Positions 6,618-15,649 of a stretch of DNA of 26,754 nt are shown piece after piece (position 1 is the stretch's first letter; every line of letters begins with the position of its first letter). The translations under genes were made by a program, and so were the position numbers. A model generated the notes under the pieces. That model was not told where the DNA came from and made no database searches. It was given only the letters and a program-made list of their open reading frames with translations. Source of the DNA: an uncultured Collinsella sp. (GTDB lineage: Bacteria; Actinomycetota; Coriobacteriia; Coriobacteriales; Coriobacteriaceae); assembly GCA_902492545.1 (NCBI GenBank), contig CABULX010000013.1:1-26754 (forward strand), in the 5' to 3' direction.

Positions 6618-6803
6618 CATATGCCCGCCAACCGGAAAGCTCATCCCGGAATTTACGTCCAGAACGGGACGCGCTTTCCCCTAGAGGCCCCAAACGGAAA
6701 CCGTATCCCAGATTTCGCGCTCAAACTGGGATACGGTTTCCGCTAGCCCCTTCAACCGGAAACTGCGTCCCGGAATCCGAGCTTAAAACGGGTCGCACTT
6801 TCC
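6618..6803. repeat. Three tandem 62-bp units, each a 47-bp hairpin
   Basis: Units of 47 bp start at 6633, 6695 and 6757, exactly 62 bp apart, separated by 15-bp linkers that themselves resemble each other (CTAG..CC..AA). Each unit begins CGGAAA and ends TTTCC and folds on itself. The middle one has a perfect 16-bp stem around 14 bases; the outer two have 13 of 15 pairs. Stem positions 7, 9 and 10 differ between units with both partners changed together. No T-run follows. It fills the gap between two converging genes. Confidence 0.85.
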
Positions 6804-6810
6804 GCAGCCG

Positions 6811-7170
6811 CTACAGCAACGCCTCGGCCCAAGCCGCTTCCCTAAAGCCGGGAATCGCAAAGTCGTCGCCCACCAGCAGCGGACGCTTGACCAGCATGCC
6901 GTCGGTCGCCAGCAGCTCGTAGCACTCCTGATCCGTCATGCCCGCATCCAGACGCGCCTTCAGGCCCAGCTCTCGATATTTCATGCCCGACGAATTAAAG
7001 AAGCGCCGCACCGGCAGCCCCGAACGAGCAATCCAGGTCGCAAGCTCATCAGCCGTGGGATTGTCCAAAACGATATCGCGATCGATATACTCTACCCCAT
7101 GTTCGTCCAGCCATGCCTTGGCCTTCTTACAGGTCGAGCACTTGGGATATTCAACAAACAGTACAGTCAT
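6811..7170 (-). CDS. ArsC/Spx-family thioredoxin-fold protein
   Basis: A 119-residue protein starting MTVLFVEYPKCSTCKKAK. The CSTC pair (Cys11/Cys14) and the following CKKAKAWLDEHGVEY helix are typical of the ArsC/Spx/YffB family. Further family marks are RRFFNSSGMKYRELGL (about 55-70), LLATDGMLVKRPLLV (about 87-101) and a C-terminal GFREAAWAEAL. True arsenate reductases and Spx regulators share this fold; the CxxC and the FNSSG segment fit the poorly characterised arsenate-reductase-family group best. The start at 7170 follows GGAGG by six bases. No arsenic genes are nearby, so resistance should not be assumed. Confidence 0.85.
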   Translation of the reverse strand: MTVLFVEYPKCSTCKKAKAWLDEHGVEYIDRDIVLDNPTADELATWIARSGLPVRRFFNSSGMKYRELGLKARLDAGMTDQECYELLATDGMLVKRPLLVGDDFAIPGFREAAWAEALL

Positions 7171-7262
7171 GGGAATCCTCCGAATATAGATCGGCCAACG
7201 CAGGCACACGCCACACGAGGCGCCTTCGTATGATGGGCCAATTGTAGCCCGCGGGTCACACG

Positions 7263-8315
7263 TTAAACGAACCGTACCCCGAATCCGCGCTTGATAAACG
7301 GCAGCAGCTCCATTGCCTCGGGCGTGATATGGCCCGCAACGTTCATGCGCTCGTCACCGGGAAGATCGACCCGCGCAATCTCAAGCTCGCCTTCGTAGCG
7401 CCCATATCCGCTATTGCTCACAGCGATCGACCCAGCCTTTCGCGGCAAGCCGGCTCCGGCATCCGTCGGCACGGAATCCGGCTTAAGCGTCGTACGTGAC
7501 TCCTGAGACCTAAAGATGAGGACGCTCGAGTCGGGCCGGTCGTGATGAATCTGCCCGCGCACATAGGCATAACCGGGCTCAAGCTCGCATTGCAGGTCCA
7601 CGTATCCGGCGGAAACTTGAGCAAACTGCGCCCAGCCCGCATCGGAAAGATCGGGGTCGCCGACCAACACAATGTCGCAATCGGCGCCATGTGCAAGCTC
7701 AAGCATATTGAGGGCAACCTTTGACGCGCGACCGCGCTGCGCCTCGACCGTCGGCAGTCCCTCGAATACCGGCCCGCGAACGTTAGCATCGCCCGGCACA
7801 AAAGCCATGATTTCGAATCCAAGCGCCGCAAGACGAAGATTCACCCGAGCAATGTCCTCCAGAGCTAAACCGGTATAAGGCTTGGGGTAAAAATTGTGGC
7901 AGGCGGCAAAACGAGTCACATCGGCACCGGCCTCACGCCACGATGCGATTTCATCAGAACTCACTGTCGATGCATTGACCACGATGCGAAATACACCGGA
8001 CAGCTCCGCGACCCGCTGGGCGCTAAAGCCATAGTCCAAACGAAGGTATTCCAACCCCAGATCGCGCAAGTCCTCGATGCGCTCAAGCCCGAGCAAATCG
8101 CACGTGCGAGGCCCCACATCGGCAATGAGCGCAATGCCGCGGGCGGAAAGCAGCGACAGCACATGACGGACCTTATCGGCATACGCCGCTCCCCCATCCT
8201 CGGGAATATGCAGCGAGGTGAGCGCATAGCGCGCACCCGCCGCGGCACCACGTTCAATCGTCCGCTCAATATCCTGCAGAGGGCTGGAAAGATAAATCGA
8301 AATACCCGTTTTCAC
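7263..8315 (-). CDS. mupG: DUF871/MupG-type 6-phospho-N-acetylmuramidase
   Basis: A 350-residue TIM-barrel protein of the DUF871/MupG family. MupG of Staphylococcus aureus cuts imported MurNAc-6-phosphate-GlcNAc into MurNAc-6-phosphate and GlcNAc. Visible family features: GISIYLSSPLQDIERTIE at the N-terminus, ALTSLHIPED, RLDYGFS, NASTVSSDEI, CHNFYPKPYTGL (about 139-150), MAFVPGD and a C-terminal cyclophilin-like part ending GFGVRFV. Its place after murR-murQ-murP supports the role strongly. It starts with GTG at 8315, preceded by AAAGGAG. A terminator lies between murP and this gene with its T-run touching that binding site, so expression probably depends on read-through. Confidence 0.88.
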   Translation of the reverse strand: MKTGISIYLSSPLQDIERTIERGAAAGARYALTSLHIPEDGGAAYADKVRHVLSLLSARGIALIADVGPRTCDLLGLERIEDLRDLGLEYLRLDYGFSAQRVAELSGVFRIVVNASTVSSDEIASWREAGADVTRFAACHNFYPKPYTGLALEDIARVNLRLAALGFEIMAFVPGDANVRGPVFEGLPTVEAQRGRASKVALNMLELAHGADCDIVLVGDPDLSDAGWAQFAQVSAGYVDLQCELEPGYAYVRGQIHHDRPDSSVLIFRSQESRTTLKPDSVPTDAGAGLPRKAGSIAVSNSGYGRYEGELEIARVDLPGDERMNVAGHITPEAMELLPFIKRGFGVRFV

Positions 8316-8330
8316 GCTTCAACGCTCCTT

Positions 8331-8365
8331 TAAAAAAGGCCGGCGGAGCAGCTAGCCCCGCCGGC
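8331..8365 (-). terminator. Terminator or attenuator between murP and mupG
   Basis: GCCGGCGG (8339-8346) pairs with CCGCCGGC (8358-8365). On the minus strand the stem is followed by CTTTTTT, which runs straight into the AAAGGAG ribosome binding site of mupG. It would reduce mupG transcription relative to murP. Confidence 0.8.
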
Positions 8366-8432
8366 ACAACCATAACATCAAGAAATCTGCCGCGCGCCGC
8401 GAACCCTGAGCAACACGGCTCGCGATATCAAT

Positions 8433-9863
8433 CTACTCGCCAAAGAACTCGTTGATCTTCTGCTCGTCGACGCCAAAGAACCACGTCAGGACAAAGCCGG
8501 CGGCATAGGCAAGCAGCATAGCGGCAACGTAGCCGAGCTGCTGGCCAGGAACGACGATCAGCAGGCCAAACAGACCGGAAACGCCCTGAGAAACCGTGCC
8601 GATGTGAAGCAGCGCCGCGAGCGCGCCGCCAAATCCGGCACCCAGGCAGGCCGTCACAAACGGACGAACGAGCGGCAGCGTAACAGCATACATCAGAGGC
8701 TCTCCCACACCCAGGATTCCAACGGGAATGGACTCTGCGACGTACTTCTTGAGCTTGGCGTTCTTGGTCTTAAAGTACAGCGCCAAACCGGCACCGACCT
8801 GGCCGCCGCCAGCCATCATAAGGATGGGAAGCAGGTAATTGATACCCTTGGTAGCGCCGTCGGGATCGTTGAGCATAGCGTGGATCGGCGTGAGCGCCTG
8901 ATGCAGGCCGACGGAAACCAGCGGCAAGAAGCCTGCCGACAGGATATAGCCGCCCAGGACGCCCAGCTTCTCGAAGATAAAGGTCAAAACGCTAAAGATG
9001 GCAGTCGTCAGCCATGCGCCAACCGGCTGGATGACGAGCATCAGAGCAAAGGCGCCGATGATGAGCACCAGCAGCGGAGACAAGAACGTGTCGAGTGCGT
9101 TGGGCATAACCTTGCGAATCTGACGCTCCATCCAGGCAAAAAATGCGCCAGCGATGAGAGCCGCGATCATGCCGCCCGCTGCGGGGTTGTACTGCGCATT
9201 GGTGAGCGGCAGCAGAATGGCAGTGGCAGGATCAGCCGCGCCAGGCGCAAGCAGGGGCATGGCACTGTTGGCGATACACATCATGCCGGCGATGCCGCCC
9301 AGCGCAGCGGAGCCACCAAACTCACGTGCCGCGTTATAGCCCACCAAGATGGGCAGATAGGCAAACAGGGCCCAGCCCATGGAACGAATGCCCTGGTACC
9401 ACCACTCGCCTGCAAGCGCGCCTGCCGTCGAGACGTTAATGACGTTGCAGATACCGTTGATGAGGCCAGCCGCAATGATGCCGGGAAGTAGGGCGACGAA
9501 GACATTGGAAATCTTCTTGAGGAAGGCCTGAACCGGCTTGGACTCGTACTTGGCCTTCTGCGCGGCCTTGTTTGTGGCCGCAGCGTCAACCACGCTCTCG
9601 TCAGCAACGCCTTTCGCAAGGCCGGTGAGCTTGGAGAACTCCTCGAGCACCTTATTCACCTTGCCCGGACCCAGCACGATCTGCATCGTGTCGTCCTCGA
9701 CCAGGCCCATCACGCCGTCGAGTGCCTTAATGCCCTCCGTGTCGACGTTGCCCGTGTCTTTGACGGTCACGCGCAGGCGCGTCATGCACGCCGCGTTTGC
9801 GAGCACGTTGTCTTTACCGCCCAAAAGGTCCAGCAGCTTTTGAGCCAGCTCTTTGTTCGTCAT
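8433..9863 (-). CDS. murP: PTS EIIBC component, N-acetylmuramic acid type
   Basis: A 476-residue fusion of an EIIB domain (residues 1-90) and a membrane EIIC domain of the glucose/sucrose superfamily. ACMTRLRV carries the phosphorylated Cys26 of EIIB. GPGKVNKVLEEF ends the EIIB domain; a linker leads to about ten membrane segments. NPAAGG (about 255) and GVGEPLMYAVTLPL (about 392) are typical EIIC stretches. No EIIA domain is fused, as in MurP, so phosphate must come from an EIIA elsewhere. The position between murQ and mupG identifies the likely substrate as MurNAc or MurNAc-GlcNAc, imported with 6-phosphorylation. AAGGAGG lies four bases before the ATG. Confidence 0.9.
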   Translation of the reverse strand: MTNKELAQKLLDLLGGKDNVLANAACMTRLRVTVKDTGNVDTEGIKALDGVMGLVEDDTMQIVLGPGKVNKVLEEFSKLTGLAKGVADESVVDAAATNKAAQKAKYESKPVQAFLKKISNVFVALLPGIIAAGLINGICNVINVSTAGALAGEWWYQGIRSMGWALFAYLPILVGYNAAREFGGSAALGGIAGMMCIANSAMPLLAPGAADPATAILLPLTNAQYNPAAGGMIAALIAGAFFAWMERQIRKVMPNALDTFLSPLLVLIIGAFALMLVIQPVGAWLTTAIFSVLTFIFEKLGVLGGYILSAGFLPLVSVGLHQALTPIHAMLNDPDGATKGINYLLPILMMAGGGQVGAGLALYFKTKNAKLKKYVAESIPVGILGVGEPLMYAVTLPLVRPFVTACLGAGFGGALAALLHIGTVSQGVSGLFGLLIVVPGQQLGYVAAMLLAYAAGFVLTWFFGVDEQKINEFFGE

Positions 9864-9920
9864 AACTCCTCCTTGTATTGGGTATCTCGTCTGAATGTCA
9901 TATCAGCTCACGCCGCGCAC

Positions 9921-10844
<924 letters not shown>

Positions 10845-10854
10845 TTCATTCACC

Positions 10855-11706
10855 TCATCTTTCCTGTTTCTCGATGTAGTTTTGCTTAATGACATGCGTC
10901 GCCCGTTCGTAGTCGCTGGCAACGTAAGCAGCGTACAGGGCATCGACAACCATAAGCTGGGCCATACGCGAAGCCATGGCACCGCTGCGGACCAAGGGTT
11001 CACTCGCAGCGACGCCGAGCACGGCATCGGCCATGGTGGCAAGCTTGGATGATCCATCTACTTTGGTAACGGCCACTACGGGACAGTTGTGGCGTTGAGC
11101 CTCGGCGGTGCAGTCCAGCACCTCTTGCGTCAAGCCCGAGTAACTAAAGGCGATTGCCATATCGCCCTCATGCATGTTCTTGGCACATAAGAGCTGATCA
11201 TGCCAGTCGTCGTACAGATGGCACTCTTTGTCGACACGCATGAGCTTTTGCGCCAGGTCGTGCGCGACCAAACGAGAAGCACCAATACCGAACAGATTGA
11301 CCGCGCGTGCCCGCTTAAGACGGGCCGCGCATCGCTCCAAGACGGTGTAATCGAGCGTTCGCGCCGTCGCCTCGATCGTGCGCACGTTGCTTTTCATCAC
11401 CTTCCCCACGATGCGTTCGACGCTGTCATCCATGGAGATGTCCTCGAGAGCTACGTCTGTCTTGTCACCTAAGAGCGCCAGCTCGGCAATCAGTTCGCGC
11501 TGGAACTCCTTGTAGCCCGCAAAACCCAAACGCTTGCAAAAGCGCAAAATGCTCGAGGGCGAGGAGAACGTGACATCGGCAAGACCGCGGACGGACAGCC
11601 CGACCACCTCGTGCGGATGAGCGCTTACATATGCGATGACATTGCGTTCCGCCGGGCTCGCGCTGAGCTCACGCTCGCGAAGCCGCAAAAGCAATCCGTT
11701 TGCCAT
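10855..11706 (-). CDS. RpiR/MurR-family transcriptional regulator
   Basis: A 283-residue regulator: N-terminal helix-turn-helix of the RpiR family (about 1-77, with LADVTFSSPSSILRFCKRLGFAGYKEFQ) and a C-terminal sugar-phosphate-binding SIS domain (about 115-250, with NLFGIGASRLVAHDLAQKL and AIAFSYSGLTQEVL). It is the first gene of the mur operon, so it most likely senses MurNAc-6-phosphate or a relative and controls murQ-murP-mupG, as MurR does in E. coli. ATG at 11706 is chosen: GGAGGTG lies just upstream, and the alternative GTG at 11715 overlaps that site. It is the only complete gene in the window ending in TGA. Confidence 0.9.
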   Translation of the reverse strand: MANGLLLRLRERELSASPAERNVIAYVSAHPHEVVGLSVRGLADVTFSSPSSILRFCKRLGFAGYKEFQRELIAELALLGDKTDVALEDISMDDSVERIVGKVMKSNVRTIEATARTLDYTVLERCAARLKRARAVNLFGIGASRLVAHDLAQKLMRVDKECHLYDDWHDQLLCAKNMHEGDMAIAFSYSGLTQEVLDCTAEAQRHNCPVVAVTKVDGSSKLATMADAVLGVAASEPLVRSGAMASRMAQLMVVDALYAAYVASDYERATHVIKQNYIEKQER

Positions 11707-11772
11707 CTCAAACACCTCCGTTGAGAAGAATTAAAGACCAACGAACGATTCGTACCGGATACAAACAGCTTT

Positions 11773-11791
11773 TGCGGTACATTGTGCCGCA
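11773..11791. promoter_or_regulatory. Candidate operator upstream of the mur operon
   Basis: TGCGGTACATTGTGCCGCA, a 19-bp dyad with eight of nine arm positions symmetric, centred about 76 bases before the regulator start codon. Such dyads are common as autoregulatory sites of RpiR-type regulators. A second dyad, ACGAACGATTCGT (11741-11753), is nearby. No convincing promoter hexamers were found. Confidence 0.45.
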
Positions 11792-11800
11792 TCGTGGCGC

Positions 11801-11829
11801 ACAAAGGGCGAGCGTTCTACCGCTCGCCC
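11801..11829 (-). terminator. Terminator downstream of the vanZ-like gene
   Basis: GGGCGAGCG (11806-11814) pairs with CGCTCGCCC (11821-11829) around six bases. On the minus strand only TTTGTG follows, so it is a weak intrinsic terminator. It separates vanZ from the mur operon. Confidence 0.6.
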
Positions 11830-11910
11830 CTCAAATCCGACCGCTCGGAAATACGCGCGACACAAAATAATTCAACAAGGTCGCATTATCAGAAACGGGT
11901 TTGTTACCGG

Positions 11911-12492
11911 CTAGCGCCTCGCATGGGCGCCGATCGGCCGAGTCGCATGGCGCACCAACGCCGCTGCCAGCAATACCAACAGCATGGCGGTGACATAGCC
12001 CGCAGCATCGAATCCTAAATCGATAACGTCGAAATGCCTGCCGGGAACAAAGATCTTATGTACCTGATCGCCAACGGAGCAGGCGGCGCAAAAGAGCAAT
12101 ACGGGCACGCAACGGGAGCATACGCTCCACGGACGCCTGGAAAAGCAAACCACGACCACGGAGGCGAATAATCCGACGAAGAAAAACTCTACGGTATGGG
12201 CAACGCGACGGACGTTTGTGCCCACCCGCATGCGAATGGAAGCAAGTCGGCCAGACCGGACATTCGAGGCAGCCGAATCGGCGCCTCCGGTCATTCCGTT
12301 CTCCGTCTGGGCTTCACCCGTGGCATCGGCAGCCTGAACGCCCGTAGCCTGACCCTCCACCACACGCGCGGTGGACTCGCTCAGCAACGACGTCTGCACC
12401 GCGTTTTGCTCCGTCAGCACCCAGATGCCCGCCAGCGTTGCAGCGAACAGAACGATCGCGGTCCATCCGATTATTTGTTTTACGCGAGCCAA
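11911..12492 (-). CDS. VanZ-like family membrane protein
   Basis: A 193-residue protein with a first membrane segment near the N-terminus (IIGWTAIVLFAATLAGIWVL), an external Ala/Gly/Glu-rich stretch of about 60 residues, and three further membrane segments. RRVAHTVEFFFVGLFAS and GDQVHKIFVPGRHFDVIDLG followed by FDAAGY match the VanZ family signature (E..Q.F.PGR.....D....N..G). VanZ gives low-level teicoplanin resistance in enterococci, but most chromosomal homologues have unknown roles. The start is TTG at 12490-12492, with AAGGAGG seven bases upstream; no ATG fits. Confidence 0.82.
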   Translation of the reverse strand: MARVKQIIGWTAIVLFAATLAGIWVLTEQNAVQTSLLSESTARVVEGQATGVQAADATGEAQTENGMTGGADSAASNVRSGRLASIRMRVGTNVRRVAHTVEFFFVGLFASVVVVCFSRRPWSVCSRCVPVLLFCAACSVGDQVHKIFVPGRHFDVIDLGFDAAGYVTAMLLVLLAAALVRHATRPIGAHARR

Positions 12493-12596
12493 GGGCCAAC
12501 CTCCTTTTTTGAATATCAGCGAGTGTAGCCACAAATGGCATCGTCACCGTATCAAAATTTGAATCGCAACAGGAAGCGACAAAGCGACGCAAACCC

Positions 12597-13202
12597 CTAC
12601 CCCGCCTCGCGCATCCAGCGATCGAACGTCCCCACGCACACGCCCAGGCATTTTGCTGCCTGGCTGCGGGTAATATCGCCTGCCTCATAGCTATCGCGCA
12701 CCAGCTCAAACTGAGGAGGGCACGGCTTGCGAGGTCGACCGAAACGGACCCCTCGCGCCCGCGCCGCTGCAATCCCCTCCGCTTGGCGCCGATGGATATT
12801 CTCGCGCTCCACCTGCGCCACGTAGCTCAGCAGTTGCAGCACAATATCGGCAATCAGGGTGTTGGTCACATCCGGCGCGCCGCTGGCCCTGACGCGCGTG
12901 TCAAGCAATGGCATGTCCAACACCACAATGGCAACCCCGAGCTCCTTGGTAATGCGTCGCCATTCCTCAAGAATCTCGGAGTAATTACGGCCAAGTCGGT
13001 CGATAGAAAGCACCACCAGTACGTCCCCGTCTCCCAGGACGTGCAGCAGCTCGCGATAACGCGGTCGATCGAAGTCCTTGCCGCTCGCATGGTCGGCATA
13101 AATATTCGCCGAGCCCACGCCATAGGCGCCCAGCGCATCCAGCTGCCGATTAAGGTTCTGATCGCGCGAACTCACCCGCGCATAACCGTACACCGTCGCC
13201 AT
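12597..13202 (-). CDS. Serine recombinase (resolvase/invertase family)
   Basis: A 201-residue small serine recombinase. MATVYGYARVSSRDQN holds the catalytic Ser11. LVVLSIDRLGRNYSEILEEW (about 72-91) and AQVERENIHRRQAEGI (about 129-144) are the conserved catalytic and E-helix segments. GVRFGRPRKP leads into a C-terminal helix-turn-helix (SQAAKCLGVCVGTFDRWM). Such proteins resolve transposon cointegrates or flip DNA segments. No transposase, no resolution site and no obvious invertible segment with inverted 26-bp sites is visible. A dispersed hairpin repeat sits 22 bases before its start. The ribosome binding site is weak (GGGGATGAG). Confidence 0.9.
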   Translation of the reverse strand: MATVYGYARVSSRDQNLNRQLDALGAYGVGSANIYADHASGKDFDRPRYRELLHVLGDGDVLVVLSIDRLGRNYSEILEEWRRITKELGVAIVVLDMPLLDTRVRASGAPDVTNTLIADIVLQLLSYVAQVERENIHRRQAEGIAAARARGVRFGRPRKPCPPQFELVRDSYEAGDITRSQAAKCLGVCVGTFDRWMREAG

Positions 13203-13223
13203 CTCATCCCCGCTTTCTTGTAA

Positions 13224-13257
13224 ACCTGCCAAAAGGGACAGGTTTATTTTGGTAGGT
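13224..13257. repeat. Dispersed hairpin repeat, copy 1
   Basis: ACCTGCCAAAA (13224-13234) pairs with TTTTGGTAGGT (13247-13257), one pair being G-U on the plus strand. A near-identical copy is at 25355-25389. The rest of the gap to rnr (13258-13378) holds a weak hairpin at 13326-13349. Confidence 0.7.
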
Positions 13258-13325
13258 TTTACCTCTCAAATAGCAGGTAAGCGGGCGGCCGAGCAGACGG
13301 CAAGGTAGCCACGATTCAAATGCGA

Positions 13326-13349
13326 AGGGCGGTCCCGAAAGGCCGCCCT
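13326..13349 (-). terminator. Possible terminator after rnr
   Basis: AGGGCGG plus CC pairs with GGCCGCCCT with a one-base bulge and the loop CGAAA, 30 bases after the rnr stop. There is no T-run on the minus strand, so termination is uncertain. Confidence 0.4.
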
Positions 13350-13378
13350 CCGCTCCCCCACCATGAGTCGGGATTTGG

Positions 13379-15514
13379 CTAATGGATAAGCTTAAAGTCC
13401 AAGTGCCCACGCGTGGTATTGACGCGCGAGACCTCGATAATCACGCGCTGCCCCAGCTCGTAACGGGTGCCCGTGTCGGCACCTGTGAGCGTGAGCGCGT
13501 CCTCGTCGAACTCGAACCACTCGTTGCCCAGACTCTTGATCGAAACCAAGCCTTCGACCTGCGTTAGGTCCAAGCGCACAAAAAGGCCCATGCTGCTAAC
13601 CCACGAGACGGTTCCGGCATAGCGCTCGCCCAGACGGTCCTCATAGTACTGGGCAATCTTGATCTTTTGCGTCGCATGGCTGGCGGCATCTGCCGCGCGC
13701 TCGGCATCGCTGCATGCGCGGCAGATCTGCGGCAGAATGCGCGGCAGCGACTCACGCCCCTTGCCGATCAGCCGCGGCGTACGGACCAAGGCGTCCTTGC
13801 CGCCGAGCCGCTCATAGGCCAACTGCAGTTTGAGCACGCGGTGCACCACCAGGTCGGGATAGCGGCGAATGGGACTCGTGAAGTGGCAATAGCACGGCGC
13901 GGCAAGCGCAAAGTGGCCCTCGTTGCGTGGCTTGTACAGCGCGCGCTGCATACTGCGCAAGAGCAACGTGTTGACGAGCGGAGCGTTAGCCGTGCCGGCC
14001 GCGGCGTCAACCGCAGCCTGCAGCTCATCGGGACTTCCCAGGGCAATACCAGCCGCACGGCGATCGTCGATGATGCCTAGCTGCGCCAGCGCAACGGCGG
14101 CACCGTGCAGGCTATCGGGGCTCGGATCCTCATGCACGCGATAGCAGGCCTCGATATCACGGTCTGCCAGCCACTCTGCAACGCACTCGTTGGCGAGCAG
14201 CATAGCTTCCTCGATAAGCGACGTGGCACACGAACGCTCACGCGCCACAATCTGCACGGGCACTCCGTCCTCATCCAACAGAGCACGAATCTCGGCCGTG
14301 TCAAAATCGACCGAGCCGCGGGCGCGACGGATACGACGGCGGAGTTCGGCGAGTTCGTTAGCGGCGACAAGGAAATCGCCGAGGTCGACGTTGTAGCCGC
14401 GGGCGGCCTCCTCGCACGCAAGACCGCGCTCAAGCGCTTCCTCGCGCGAGGTCTCGGCAGCCGCAACATCCTCGGCTGCACCCTCCAGCACCGAATACTC
14501 AACCGCGCCGGCACGCACCAGCAGCGCCTCGGCGCCGTCATAGTCCATACGCACACGCGAGCGAATCACGCTGGGGTACGGATCGTAATGCCGCACGCGA
14601 CCCTGTGCATCGAGCTCAATGTCAACGGTAAACGCAAGACGGTCCTCGTCAGGGCGAAGCGAGCACAGGTCATTGGACAGGCGTTCGGGCAGCATGGGAA
14701 GCACGCGATCGGCCAGATACACCGATGTCGTACGATGGCGAGCCTCAAGATCGATATGCCCGTCCCAAGCCACATAGTGTGAAACGTCGGCGATATGCAC
14801 ACCCAGCTTGTAGCCACCCTCGGGCGTGCGCTCCAGCGAAATGGCGTCGTCAAAGTCGCGCGCGTCGACTGGGTCGATCGTGATGACAAAGCGGTCGCGC
14901 AGATCGCGGCGGAGCGGGTCCTTAAGCGCCGCGGACACATCGAGCGAAAGCCCCTCGGCCTCGTCCAGCGCGGCCTCGGGATAGCTATCGGTATAGCCGT
15001 AACGCGCCATCACATATTGAACGCCCAAATCGGGCGCGTCATCTCCGCCAATGCGGCGTTCGATCGTCACGGTACCCGATTCCAGGCGCGTCGGGTAGGT
15101 CAAAATGCGCGCGACAACAGCATCACCCGGGTGGACACCCAGACGATCCGCCGAGGTATCCTCGGGCAGAATGAAGAAGTCGGCCTTCAGACGCGAATCG
15201 AGCGGCTCGATCACACCGAGCGGACCGGCGGTCTGGTACGTGCCCACCACGCTTATGGCTGCACGCTCAACCACGCTTTCGATCACGGCGCACCGCTCAC
15301 CGTGCGGGCTGTTCTTAATGCTCACGGCAACGGTATCGCCATCCATGATCTCACGCTTGCCGCGACCCATGACCTTGTAGTCGCCATTCTCGGTTATGAC
15401 ATAGGCACTGTGCTCATGGAGCTGCACGCGCCCGGTCAGGCTCGGACGGCGTTCGCTGCGCACCGGCCCGCGCTTATTGCGAGCTCCACGCTTATGCTTG
15501 TTATTGCGCCCCAT
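13379..15514 (-). CDS. rnr: Ribonuclease R (RNB-family 3'-5' exoribonuclease)
   Basis: A 711-residue exoribonuclease. After a basic N-terminus (MGRNNKHKRGARNKRG) come cold-shock-like RNA-binding domains (about 25-150), the RNB catalytic domain (about 205-540) and a C-terminal S1 domain (about 630-705, RYAGTVSWVSSMGLFVRL). ITIDPVDARDFDDAISL contains the metal-binding aspartates 214, 220, 222 and 223, with the spacing seen in RNase II/R. RNase R degrades structured RNA and defective mRNAs rescued by tmRNA-SmpB. In many Gram-positive genomes rnr stands next to smpB; here 8.6 kb of other genes lie between. TAGGAGG precedes the ATG. A terminator separates it from ftsX. Confidence 0.95.
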   Translation of the reverse strand: MGRNNKHKRGARNKRGPVRSERRPSLTGRVQLHEHSAYVITENGDYKVMGRGKREIMDGDTVAVSIKNSPHGERCAVIESVVERAAISVVGTYQTAGPLGVIEPLDSRLKADFFILPEDTSADRLGVHPGDAVVARILTYPTRLESGTVTIERRIGGDDAPDLGVQYVMARYGYTDSYPEAALDEAEGLSLDVSAALKDPLRRDLRDRFVITIDPVDARDFDDAISLERTPEGGYKLGVHIADVSHYVAWDGHIDLEARHRTTSVYLADRVLPMLPERLSNDLCSLRPDEDRLAFTVDIELDAQGRVRHYDPYPSVIRSRVRMDYDGAEALLVRAGAVEYSVLEGAAEDVAAAETSREEALERGLACEEAARGYNVDLGDFLVAANELAELRRRIRRARGSVDFDTAEIRALLDEDGVPVQIVARERSCATSLIEEAMLLANECVAEWLADRDIEACYRVHEDPSPDSLHGAAVALAQLGIIDDRRAAGIALGSPDELQAAVDAAAGTANAPLVNTLLLRSMQRALYKPRNEGHFALAAPCYCHFTSPIRRYPDLVVHRVLKLQLAYERLGGKDALVRTPRLIGKGRESLPRILPQICRACSDAERAADAASHATQKIKIAQYYEDRLGERYAGTVSWVSSMGLFVRLDLTQVEGLVSIKSLGNEWFEFDEDALTLTGADTGTRYELGQRVIIEVSRVNTTRGHLDFKLIH

Positions 15515-15590
15515 GGCGCCTCCTAACTATCGATTGCCGACTCCAAAGAGTCTACCCAAATGATTCGCCATCCTGCCATCCCCTAGGGAT

Positions 15591-15625
15591 CAAAAAACGG
15601 GCCGCCCCATAAGAGACGACCCGTT
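15591..15625 (-). terminator. Terminator of the ftsE-ftsX operon
   Basis: AACGGG...CCCGTT with an extended G-U-containing stem and a short loop, followed on the minus strand by TTTTTTG. It lies 25 bases after the ftsX stop and before rnr, so rnr needs its own promoter. Confidence 0.85.
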
Positions 15626-15649
15626 GGAAGGGATGAATTCCAGGCATGC

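Noticed and set aside
6633..6803. CRISPR array
   Set aside because: Only three units, moderate identity, each unit a long palindrome, linkers of 15 bp similar to each other, and no cas genes.
6811..7170. Arsenate resistance function
   Set aside because: The protein has the family fold, but no arsR, arsB or acr3 neighbours exist, so only a family name is given.
11707..11715. GTG start for the RpiR/MurR regulator at 11715
   Set aside because: This GTG is part of the GGAGGTG ribosome binding site of the ATG at 11706.
12597..13257. Phase-variable invertible segment for the serine recombinase
   Set aside because: No pair of inverted sites flanking a promoter or gene piece was found near it; the hairpin repeat alone does not show inversion.
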